5,957 nucleotides of DNA from the NCBI GenBank assembly GCA_031275035.1, contig JAISPH010000228.1:1-5957 (forward strand), written 5' to 3'. The stretch is from Treponema sp. Lineage in GTDB: Bacteria > Spirochaetota > Spirochaetia > Treponematales > Breznakiellaceae. Every line of letters begins with the position of its first letter. Within the stretch, counting starts at the first letter, position 1. A program made the translations under genes and the position numbers. Shown here piece after piece: positions 1 to 5,957 of this stretch. The notes under the pieces were generated by a model. It searched no databases and had not been told where the DNA came from. It was given only the letters and a program-made list of their open reading frames with translations.

Positions 1-1
1 C

Positions 2-1312
2 AGTTCCCAGAACGAGCAGGATTCCCGGTTCTATGCAAATTTCGCCATGGTTCCCTGCCTGGAGCCCAGGAACCAGCAGGAAACCTACGACATGATCCGG
101 GAGGCCTTTGACCTTTCCGAGCGTTTCCATATACCGGCGATGCTCCGTATGGTTACCAGGCTCTCCCACGCCCGGGCGGCGGTCCGGGTCTCCGCCCCCA
201 GGGAACAGCATAAACCCGCCAAGGCTGAGGACCGGACCCGGTGGATGCTCCTCCCCGTCCACGCCAGGCGGAATTACAGCGCCCTGATAGAAAAGCAGGC
301 GGGTCTTGCGGAATGGTCCGCCGCCCACCCCGTCAATAAGCTGGAGCTGGAGGACCGGGATCTGAGCCTGGCGGTGATCAGCGCCGGTTTGGGCGGCAAC
401 TACTACGAGGAAAATCTTGCGGATCTGGTACGGCTCCGGGGAAAGGCGCCGGCCCGGCTCCATATCGGGACCTATCCCCTGCCGGCGGAGCTGATCCGGC
501 GGCTCTGCGAAAAGGCGGAGGAAGTGCTGGTCATAGAAGAGGGGCAGCCCCTTATTGAAACCGGCCTCCGGGGCATACTGCCCCAGCCCCTCAGAATCGG
601 CGGCAGGCTCCGGCCCGGACCCGGCGGCAGGGGGGTTCCGCGGACCGGCGAGCTTGACCCGGATAATGTACGGGAAGCCCTGGGCCTTCCCCCCCGGCCC
701 AGCGTGCTTGGAATATCCGCCCCTCCGGCCTTGCCCGGCAGACCCCCCCAGCTCTGCGCCGGATGCCCCCATGCCGACAGTTACGAAACGATCAAAAGGG
801 CGGTGGCGGAACTGGACGGCTGGCCCGAACATCCCGACACAGTGATTGCCTCCGACATCGGTTGTTATTCCCTGGGGGCCGCCCCGCCCCATTCGGTGCC
901 CGAGACCATAGTCTGCATGGGCGCATCGGTGGGCATGGCCCGGGGCGCCGCCGAGGCGGGGATCAGGTATGCCCTGGGGATCATCGGGGATTCCACCTTT
1001 CTCCATTCGGGAATCACCGGCCTGATCGATGCGGCCGCAGCGGACATCCCCATGACGGTGGTGATCCTGGACAATTCCACCGTCGCCATGACGGGCTGTC
1101 AAAAACCCATGCTTCCCTCCGCCAAACTACGGGATCTGATTCTCGGCCTGGGGGTTAAGGCTGAACGCCTGGTCGAACTGGATGCGAAGAAGCAGCTTAT
1201 CGGCGAAAACGCCGCCAGGTTGAAAGAGGAAATTGCCTGCCGGGGACTTTCGGTGGTTATCTTTAGGCGGGAATGTCTTGAGGCATTCCGTAAACGCGGC
1301 AAAAAATCCTAG
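2..1312 (+). CDS. iorA: Indolepyruvate:ferredoxin oxidoreductase alpha subunit (IorA), 5'-truncated by window; no C-terminal ferredoxin domain
   Basis: Large, thiamine-pyrophosphate (TPP)-binding subunit of a cytoplasmic enzyme that interconverts aryl-pyruvate plus CoA with aryl-acetyl-CoA, CO2 and reduced ferredoxin. The frame is open from base 2, and the residues before the ATG at 47 (QNEQDSRFYANFA) are already family sequence, so that ATG is internal and the true start lies upstream; 436 residues are visible. Counting from the ATG at 47, MLRMVTRLSHARA closes the N-terminal pyrimidine-binding domain. A linking domain follows, then the C-terminal TPP domain with CAGCPH (237-242), SDIGCY, and the TPP/Mg motif GDS (314-316) to Asn343. 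Cys237, 240, 273 and 410 are candidate ligands of the proximal [4Fe-4S] cluster, by analogy with other 2-oxoacid oxidoreductases. The protein stops 11 residues after Cys410, without the CxxCxxC ferredoxin domain most IorA proteins carry. Aryl-pyruvate specificity is inferred from family and context. Confidence 0.93.
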   Translation, partial: SSQNEQDSRFYANFAMVPCLEPRNQQETYDMIREAFDLSERFHIPAMLRMVTRLSHARAAVRVSAPREQHKPAKAEDRTRWMLLPVHARRNYSALIEKQAGLAEWSAAHPVNKLELEDRDLSLAVISAGLGGNYYEENLADLVRLRGKAPARLHIGTYPLPAELIRRLCEKAEEVLVIEEGQPLIETGLRGILPQPLRIGGRLRPGPGGRGVPRTGELDPDNVREALGLPPRPSVLGISAPPALPGRPPQLCAGCPHADSYETIKRAVAELDGWPEHPDTVIASDIGCYSLGAAPPHSVPETIVCMGASVGMARGAAEAGIRYALGIIGDSTFLHSGITGLIDAAAADIPMTVVILDNSTVAMTGCQKPMLPSAKLRDLILGLGVKAERLVELDAKKQLIGENAARLKEEIACRGLSVVIFRRECLEAFRKRGKKS

Positions 1313-1342
1313 GGGCCGTCTTTAGGTCCCGATGCGCAGACT

Positions 1343-1369
1343 CCGTCCGGGGCTTTCCGCCGTCCGGGG
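1343..1369. repeat. 10-bp direct repeat in the iorA-iorB spacer
   Basis: CCGTCCGGGG occurs at 1343-1352 and again at 1360-1369, a 17-base period. It lies in the 141-nt GC-rich spacer between the iorA stop and the iorB start, where I see no gene. In such GC-rich sequence it may be chance. No function is assigned. Confidence 0.4.
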
Positions 1370-1442
1370 AGCCGGCCGCTTTCCCGGCAGCGCCGCGGCT
1401 GGAGGTCCAAGCTCTGCAACGGGATACTTATATTGCATGTAG

Positions 1443-1447
1443 AGGAG
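1443..1447 (+). promoter_or_regulatory. Ribosome binding site that fixes the iorB start
   Basis: AGGAG lies six bases before the TTG at 1454. The other in-frame TTG, at 1433, lies upstream of this site and has no comparable one. The site therefore favours 1454, which also gives the N-terminus expected for IorB. Confidence 0.75.
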
Positions 1448-1453
1448 CCTGTT

Positions 1454-2047
1454 TTGAAATGTGATGTGATCCTTGCGGGGGTGGGCGGCCAGGGGGTGCT
1501 TTCCATTGCGGCGATTATCGCCCAGGCGGCGGTCAAGGCGGGACTCTCGGTACGCCAGTCCGAAGTACACGGCATGGCCCAGCGGGGCGGGGCGGTGCTG
1601 GCCCATCTCCGTATCGCCGATGGCCCCATCGCCTCGGACCTGACGCCCCGGGGCGGGGCGGACCTTATCATCTCTATGGAGCCCATGGAGAGCCTCCGCT
1701 ACGCCCCGTGGCTTTCCCCGGAAGGGGCCCTGATTACCGCGGCGGAGCCCTTTATCAACATCCCCGATTATCCCGATCCGGCCCTCATCCTGGAGAGCAT
1801 AAAAAAATTCCCCCTGTACCGGATCATCGAAGCCGCGGGTATCGCCAAAGAAGCGGGACTTGCCCGGGCGGTAAATATGGTCATGGTGGGGGCGGCCTCC
1901 CCGTTCCTTCCCGTTCCGGCGGAAACCCTGGAAGAAGCCATTGCGGAGATGTTTGCGTCGAAGTCCTCAAGCGCCGGCGGAGCTCCGGGTTCCGCAACGG
2001 ACGCCAACCGGAGGGCCTTCAACATGGGAAGAGAGGCCGCAAAGTGA
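1454..2047 (+). CDS. iorB: Indolepyruvate:ferredoxin oxidoreductase beta subunit (IorB)
   Basis: Small subunit of the IorAB 2-oxoacid:ferredoxin oxidoreductase (pyruvate/ketoisovalerate oxidoreductase gamma-type domain), which pairs with IorA. The 197-residue product is a normal length for the family. It opens MKCDVILAGVGGQGVL, with the glycine-rich GVGGQGV loop at residues 9-15. The family signature SEVHGMAQRGG is at residues 36-46. The chosen start is TTG 1454, preceded by AGGAG with a six-base gap; an in-frame TTG at 1433 would add seven residues not typical of the family. The gene ends in TGA overlapping the GTG start of the first ligase by four bases, implying translational coupling. It is in the same frame as iorA, with only the iorA TAG between them in that frame. 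Confidence 0.93.
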   Translation: MKCDVILAGVGGQGVLSIAAIIAQAAVKAGLSVRQSEVHGMAQRGGAVLAHLRIADGPIASDLTPRGGADLIISMEPMESLRYAPWLSPEGALITAAEPFINIPDYPDPALILESIKKFPLYRIIEAAGIAKEAGLARAVNMVMVGAASPFLPVPAETLEEAIAEMFASKSSSAGGAPGSATDANRRAFNMGREAAK

Positions 2048-3357
2048 ATTACCAGTACTGGAATCAACAATTTGAAAAGATGCCCCGGCGGGATCTGGAG
2101 GCTTATCAGCTCAGAAAGCTCAGGGAAATGACGGGTTTTGCCCTGAGAACTCCCTTCTATAAAGAACGCCTTGCCGGAACGGGAATCCGGGAGCCCGAAG
2201 ACATTAAAACCCTGGAAGATCTAAGGCGTATCCCCTTCACCGCCAAGGACGATCTTAGACGGGGTTTCCCCTATGGTTTTCTCAGTATTCCCCGGGAGGA
2301 GGTGATCCGGCTCCACGCCTCAAGCGGCACCACCGGCGCCCCCACCACCATATACTTTAACCGGGAGGACATTGCCCGGTGGACCGGCTTTGTGGCCCGG
2401 TGCATCTACAGTACGGGGTGCAACAATACCGATGTGTTCCAGAACATGATCTCCTACGGTCTCTTTACCGGAGGCCTGGGTTTTCATGCGGGGGGCGAAG
2501 AGGTGGGGATGCTGGTGATCCCCGCGGGGGCGGGAAACACCTCCCGGCAGTTTCATCTGATGCAGGACTTCGGCACCACCGTGGTCCACGCCACCCCCAG
2601 TTTCCTGCTCCATGTGGAAGCCAGGATGCGGGAGGAAGGGGTAAGCCGGGACAGCATCAGGCTGAAGCGGGCCTTTGCCGGGGCGGAGCCCTATTCCGAG
2701 GATACCCGCCGGCGCATTGAAGAACTGCTCCACATCGACGTGTACAACTCTTACGGCCTCTCCGAAATGAACGGCCCCGGAGTAGCCTTTGAGTGCCAAG
2801 CCAAGAACGGCCTCCACATCTGGGAGGATGGTTACATTGCGGAGATCGTCAACCCCGACACCCTGGAGCCGGCAAAGGACGGCGAGGTTGGGGAGCTGGT
2901 GCTGACCATACTTTGCAGGGAGGCTACCCCCATACTGCGCTACCGGACTCGGGACCTCTCCGCCTTCTATACCGAACCCTGTCCCTGCGGCAGAACCCAC
3001 CGGCGGCTTCACCGCATCACCGGCCGTACCGATGATATGCTGATCATAAACGGGGTCAACGTATTCCCCAGCCAGATTGAAGAGGTGATTATGGCCATAA
3101 AGGAGGTGGGGAACAACTACCTCATCGTGGTAGAAAAAGAGGGGGTCCTGGACAAGCTTACCGTAAAAACCGAAGTGGGGCCGGATATCTTTATGGACGA
3201 CGCCCGGCCCCTCAATGCCCTCAAGGAACGGATCCGCAAAACCATCCAGGCATCCATCACCATCAACCCCCGGGTGGAACTCCACGAATCGGGGAGCCTG
3301 CCGGTCAGCGAGGGCAAGGCCGTGCGCGTCCGGGACAAGCGGCCGAAGGACCTGTAG
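2044..3357 (+). CDS. paaK: Phenylacetate-CoA ligase family protein, first paralogue (PaaK1)
   Basis: AMP-forming aryl-acid:CoA ligase: acid + ATP + CoA gives acyl-CoA, AMP and pyrophosphate, via an acyl-adenylate. The 437 residues match the usual PaaK length. The GTG start overlaps the iorB stop; GAGAGG (2031-2036) lies seven bases upstream, and the N-terminus (YWNQQFEKM) fits the family, although the frame stays open further upstream. Visible motifs are the phosphate loop SSGTTGAPT (93-101), the substrate-pocket stretch SYGLFTGGLGFH (137-148), YGLSE (237-241), RYRTRD with the probable ribose-binding Asp304, GRTDDMLIINGVNVFPSQ (327-344), and the C-terminal GKA with the probable catalytic Lys425. 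The pocket segment (GFHAGGEE) departs from the usual GAHYGAE, and Ala replaces the usual Lys after SSGTTG. It may use a substrate other than phenylacetate. Coupling to iorB suggests its product or substrate is shared with IorAB. Confidence 0.92.
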   Translation: MNYQYWNQQFEKMPRRDLEAYQLRKLREMTGFALRTPFYKERLAGTGIREPEDIKTLEDLRRIPFTAKDDLRRGFPYGFLSIPREEVIRLHASSGTTGAPTTIYFNREDIARWTGFVARCIYSTGCNNTDVFQNMISYGLFTGGLGFHAGGEEVGMLVIPAGAGNTSRQFHLMQDFGTTVVHATPSFLLHVEARMREEGVSRDSIRLKRAFAGAEPYSEDTRRRIEELLHIDVYNSYGLSEMNGPGVAFECQAKNGLHIWEDGYIAEIVNPDTLEPAKDGEVGELVLTILCREATPILRYRTRDLSAFYTEPCPCGRTHRRLHRITGRTDDMLIINGVNVFPSQIEEVIMAIKEVGNNYLIVVEKEGVLDKLTVKTEVGPDIFMDDARPLNALKERIRKTIQASITINPRVELHESGSLPVSEGKAVRVRDKRPKDL

Positions 3358-3359
3358 CT

Positions 3360-3404
3360 CCGGAACCGGACCGGCGGCCGCGCTTTTATGCCTAGCGGTT
3401 CCGG
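3360..3404. repeat. Perfect 9-bp inverted repeat between the two ligase genes
   Basis: CCGGAACCG (3360-3368) is the reverse complement of CGGTTCCGG (3396-3404), with a 27-base loop. It starts three bases after the paaK1 stop. No T-run follows the downstream arm, so it does not look like a classical intrinsic terminator. It ends 11 bases before the candidate -10 box of paaK2 and could be an operator or a transcript-processing hairpin. CCGG words are common here, so chance is possible. Confidence 0.45.
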
Positions 3405-3412
3405 CGGGGCTG

Positions 3413-3421
3413 TGTTATACT
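3413..3421 (+). promoter_or_regulatory. Candidate extended -10 promoter for paaK2
   Basis: TGTTATACT holds TATACT (5 of 6 to the TATAAT consensus), preceded by an extended -10 TG. It is an AT-rich island in very GC-rich surroundings and sits in the only gap between the ligase genes. Transcription would start near 3428, leaving a leader of about 33 bases before the GTG at 3461. No good -35 hexamer is visible 16-18 bases upstream. If real, it separates expression of paaK2 and the ACT gene from iorAB-paaK1. Confidence 0.45.
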
Positions 3422-3460
3422 TTCGGTACTAACCACATTTGCAGTACGAAGGGGGGCGCA

Positions 3461-4762
3461 GTGATTTTCAATCCTGAATATGAGTGTATGGAACGGGGGG
3501 TACGGGCGCAGCTCCAGCTTGCCCGGCTTAAAAATCTGGCCGAAATGCTCTACGAGCGGGTACCCTTTTACCGGAACAAGATGGACGCGTTGGGGGTAAG
3601 ATCCCGGGACATCCACACCCTCAAGGATATCGAAAAACTTCCCTTTACCACCAAAGACGACCTCCGGGAAAATTATCCCCACGGTCTTCTGGCCTGTCCA
3701 AAGGACCGGATCGTAGAGGTCCACATGAGTTCTGGAACCACGGGAAAGCCCGTGGTGGACGAATATACCGAAAACGACATCAATGTCTGGCGTGAATCCA
3801 TGGCCCGGACCATGGCCGCCGGGGGCTGTACCAAGGACGACATTGTCCAGAACTGCTACGGCTACGGCCTCTTCACCGGCGGACCCGGCGCCCATTACGG
3901 GGCCATGACCATAGGGGCCGAGGTTCTCCCCATGTCCTCGGGCAATACCGCCCGTCAGCTCATGGTAATGCAGGACTTCGGTTCCACCATGCTTACCTGT
4001 ACGCCTTCCTACGCCCTCTATATGTCCGAGGAAGCCGCCGATGCCGGCATAGATTTGAAAAAGCTGCCCATCTGCAAGGGCTGTTTCGGGGCGGAACCCT
4101 GGAGCGAAAATATGCGGAAGGAGATCGAAAGCCGCTACGGAATGAAGGCCTACGATATCTACGGCCTTACGGAGATCGTCGGTCCCGGGATCTCCTTTGA
4201 ATGTGAAGCCCAGGAGGGCCTTCATATCAACGAAGATCTCTTCTACCCGGAGATCATCGATCCCGAAACGGGAAAGGTCCTGCCCGACGGCGAAAAGGGG
4301 GAGCTGGTTTTTACCACCCTCACCAAAGAGGGAACTCCTATACTCCGCTACCGGACCCGGGACATCACCTTCCTGATGCGGGACCCCTGTTCCTGCGGCA
4401 GAACCACCGTCAAGATGCACCGCCTCTTTGGCCGTACCGACGACATGCTGATCATCCGGGGGGTCAACGTATTCCCCAGCCAGATCGAGCATGCCCTCTT
4501 CGAGATTGAAGGAACCGAGCCCCAGTACCTGATCGTAGTTAACCGGGGGGATACCTACCTGGATGAGGTAGAACTCCAGGTTGAGGTAAAACAGGAATTC
4601 TTCAGCGACGAGACCAAAAACCTGGAAGTTCTGCGAAGCAGGATTGAGGGGGTAATGAAGTCCAAGCTGCAGATCAGCCTCAAGGTAAAGCTGGTGGAGC
4701 CCAAGACTATCGAAAGGTCCATCGGCAAGGCGAGGCGGGTCATCGACAACCGGAAGCTTTAA
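3461..4762 (+). CDS. paaK: Phenylacetate-CoA ligase, second paralogue (PaaK2)
   Basis: Second AMP-forming aryl-acetate:CoA ligase, 433 residues, full length. The GTG start is preceded by AAGGGGGG (3449-3456) and gives the family-like N-terminus IFNPEYECMER; the ATG at 3488 would cut into conserved sequence, and although the frame is open upstream, that sequence is unlike PaaK. Motifs are SSGTTGKPV (90-98), YGYGLFTGGPGAHYGA (133-148) in the substrate-pocket region, YGLTE (234-238), RYRTRD with the probable ribose-binding Asp301, a CSCGRT turn, GRTDDMLIIRGVNVFPSQ, and a C-terminal GKARRV with the probable catalytic Lys423. The pocket stretch is closer to the canonical PaaK pattern than that of the upstream paralogue, so phenylacetate or a close analogue is the likelier substrate. 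The stop is ten bases before the ACT gene, so the two are probably co-transcribed. Confidence 0.93.
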   Translation: MIFNPEYECMERGVRAQLQLARLKNLAEMLYERVPFYRNKMDALGVRSRDIHTLKDIEKLPFTTKDDLRENYPHGLLACPKDRIVEVHMSSGTTGKPVVDEYTENDINVWRESMARTMAAGGCTKDDIVQNCYGYGLFTGGPGAHYGAMTIGAEVLPMSSGNTARQLMVMQDFGSTMLTCTPSYALYMSEEAADAGIDLKKLPICKGCFGAEPWSENMRKEIESRYGMKAYDIYGLTEIVGPGISFECEAQEGLHINEDLFYPEIIDPETGKVLPDGEKGELVFTTLTKEGTPILRYRTRDITFLMRDPCSCGRTTVKMHRLFGRTDDMLIIRGVNVFPSQIEHALFEIEGTEPQYLIVVNRGDTYLDEVELQVEVKQEFFSDETKNLEVLRSRIEGVMKSKLQISLKVKLVEPKTIERSIGKARRVIDNRKL

Positions 4763-4772
4763 GGAGGAAACC

Positions 4773-5189
4773 ATGCACATTAAACAGATATCGGTATTTC
4801 TTGAAAACAATGCGGGACGGCTTGCGGAGGTAACCGAAGTTCTTGCCCGGGCGGGAATCAATCTCCGGGCCATAGCCATTGCCGACACGGCGGACTTCGG
4901 CATACTCCGGCTTATTGTTGACAAAGAAGCGGAAGCCGTACAGGCCCTGACCGGCGCGGGGTTCACCACCAGGGAAACCCAGGTGGCGGCGGTGGAGATC
5001 GACGACACCCCCGGAGGCCTGGCGGGGGTTATGAAAATTTTCAAGGACTACAACATCAACATTGAATACCTCTACGCCTCCCTGGAAAACAAGAGCGGCA
5101 AGGCGGTGGTTGTCTTCAAACTGGAAGACATTGAAAGGGGAACCGCCATCATTAAAGAAAAGGGCCTCTCCATGATTGAAAAATTCTAA
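4773..5189 (+). CDS. Tandem ACT-domain protein, probable amino-acid sensor
   Basis: Small cytoplasmic protein of 138 residues made of two ACT domains and nothing else. The first spans about residues 3-66, with the ligand-loop pattern LENNAGRLAEV (10-20). The second spans about 71-138, with the matching DDTPGGLAGV (77-86). ACT domains usually bind amino acids and act as allosteric or regulatory modules; stand-alone tandem ACT proteins of this type (COG4747-like) are known, generally without an assigned partner. The start is the ATG after GGAGG (4763-4767), five bases away, the best ribosome binding site in the window. Its position directly behind paaK2 suggests a regulatory role in aryl-acid or aromatic amino acid metabolism. 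The ligand (Phe, Tyr, Trp or an aryl acid) is inference. No DNA-binding or catalytic domain is present. Confidence 0.88.
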   Translation: MHIKQISVFLENNAGRLAEVTEVLARAGINLRAIAIADTADFGILRLIVDKEAEAVQALTGAGFTTRETQVAAVEIDDTPGGLAGVMKIFKDYNINIEYLYASLENKSGKAVVVFKLEDIERGTAIIKEKGLSMIEKF

Positions 5190-5211
5190 GCCGGGTCCTG
5201 GGGACGGAAAA

Positions 5212-5957
5212 ATGAAAATTTTAATGGCTGCCAGTGAGGCCGTGCCTTATGCCAAAACCGGCGGACTGGCCGATGCAGTATCCGCCCTTTCTCTGGCTTT
5301 GGCAAAATTGGGGCATGAAGTCCGCGTGGTCATTCCCCGGTATTACAGCATAAGCCGCGGCAGCCTGCAGAAACTTGAGGGCGCCCTGGGGGTTCCCGTC
5401 GGCGGTGGCGAAGAGTGGTGCGCCGTCTATACCGCAAAGCTGCCAGGATCGGCAAAGAAAAACCCCGTCCCGGTTTATTTTATCGACCATGAAAATTTCT
5501 TTGGCCGGGACGGAATCTACGGAACCCCCGAAGAGCCGGACTTTCTGGACAATCCCCGGCGTTTTATTTTCTTCTGCCGTTCCGTTTTTCAGCTCTGCCG
5601 GAAAATCGACTGGTTCCCGGAGATACTCCACGCCCACGACTGGCCCTCCGCGCTGGCGCCGGTTTTTCTTAAATTCGGCGAGAAATACGGCCCCGGAAGC
5701 AAATCGGGATCCTTTGCCGGAACTGTTTCGGTACTGACTATTCACAATCTTGGATACCAAGGCATCTACAGCAGGGACAATTACTTCTATGCTAACCTGG
5801 GCTGGGATGTTTTTTACAAGGCCGGTTTTGACGACTGGAATATGATGAACCTCCTTAAGGCGGGGATCAACTGCGCCGACAAGCTTAACACGGTTTCTCC
5901 CAATTATGCCCTGGAGACCCGGACCCAGGCTCACGGCTGCCGCCTGGACGGGGTGCT
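5212..5957 (+). CDS. glgA: Glycogen (starch) synthase, ADP-glucose type, 3' end beyond window
   Basis: N-terminal half (248 residues visible of roughly 480 expected) of a GT5 glycogen synthase, which adds glucose from ADP-glucose to a growing alpha-1,4-glucan in the cytoplasm. The frame is open from the ATG at 5212 to the window edge. It starts MKILMAASEAVPYAKTGGL, with the nucleotide-sugar-binding KTGG at residues 15-18. Further landmarks are PRYYS, a HAHDWPSA block with His142 and Asp143, TIHNLGYQG (176-184), and TVSPNYA (227-233), in family order. GGGGA seven bases upstream is a modest ribosome binding site; ATG 5224 is in frame but would remove conserved residues. The gap to the ACT gene is only 22 bases, with no convincing terminator, so read-through transcription is possible. 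Glycogen synthesis has no evident link to the upstream genes. Confidence 0.93.
   Translation, partial: MKILMAASEAVPYAKTGGLADAVSALSLALAKLGHEVRVVIPRYYSISRGSLQKLEGALGVPVGGGEEWCAVYTAKLPGSAKKNPVPVYFIDHENFFGRDGIYGTPEEPDFLDNPRRFIFFCRSVFQLCRKIDWFPEILHAHDWPSALAPVFLKFGEKYGPGSKSGSFAGTVSVLTIHNLGYQGIYSRDNYFYANLGWDVFYKAGFDDWNMMNLLKAGINCADKLNTVSPNYALETRTQAHGCRLDGV

Noticed and set aside
1301..1330. A frameshift at the A6 run near the end of iorA hiding a ferredoxin domain
   Set aside because: I translated the other two forward frames after the run. One stops within a few codons; the other has no ferredoxin Cys pattern and ends before iorB.
1371..1388. GCCGG/CCGGC hairpin after iorA as a terminator
   Set aside because: The stem is only 5 bp and no T-run follows; in GC-rich sequence this is expected by chance.
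1429..1434. TATATT as a -10 box for iorB
   Set aside because: No matching -35 hexamer and no extended -10 TG, and the predicted transcript start would fall at the ribosome binding site. Too weak to list.
1708..2043. A 112-codon upstream extension of PaaK1 in the same frame
   Set aside because: It overlaps iorB out of frame and is unlike PaaK; the GTG at 2044 with its ribosome binding site gives the normal N-terminus.
2320..3285. A 321-codon open frame on the - strand opposite paaK1
   Set aside because: Same reason: it lies entirely inside a full-length PaaK with all motifs, and its translation shows no family pattern.
3392..5044. A 550-codon open frame on the - strand opposite paaK2 and the ACT gene
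   Set aside because: It mirrors the codon structure of well-supported + strand genes, spans two of them, and its translation is not a recognisable protein. High GC makes such antisense frames common.

Overview
The window reads as part of a GC-rich chromosome of an anaerobic bacterium. All genes lie on the + strand and are tightly packed. Order: iorA (5' end outside the window), iorB, a first phenylacetate-CoA-type ligase (paaK1), a second paralogous ligase (paaK2), a tandem-ACT-domain protein, and the start of a glycogen synthase gene (glgA, running off the 3' edge). The ferredoxin-dependent 2-oxoacid oxidoreductase points to a strict or facultative anaerobe. The GlgA N-terminus resembles those I recall from spirochaetes, including treponemes. 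That taxonomic guess rests on memory of sequences, not on a search, and is weak.

Region 1-2047 encodes the two subunits of an indolepyruvate:ferredoxin oxidoreductase-type enzyme. IorA ends just after the thiamine-pyrophosphate domain and lacks the C-terminal two-cluster ferredoxin domain usual in this family. A 141-nt GC-rich spacer without a recognisable gene separates iorA from iorB. iorB and paaK1 overlap by four bases (GTGA). Between paaK1 and paaK2 there is a 103-nt gap with a perfect 9-bp inverted repeat and a plausible extended -10 promoter. paaK2, the ACT gene and glgA then follow with gaps of 10 and 22 nt.

Together iorAB, the two ligases and the ACT protein look like a module for interconverting aryl acids (phenylacetate, hydroxyphenylacetate, indoleacetate) and aromatic amino acid precursors. 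The ligases would make aryl-acetyl-CoA from the free acid and ATP. IorAB would interconvert aryl-acetyl-CoA and the aryl-pyruvate with ferredoxin. The ACT protein could sense an aromatic amino acid. The direction, salvage/biosynthesis versus catabolism, cannot be read from the sequence. glgA is probably a functionally unrelated neighbour. I see no mobile element, CRISPR array, tRNA or rRNA, and no clearly novel system. The most unusual point is the missing ferredoxin domain of IorA.
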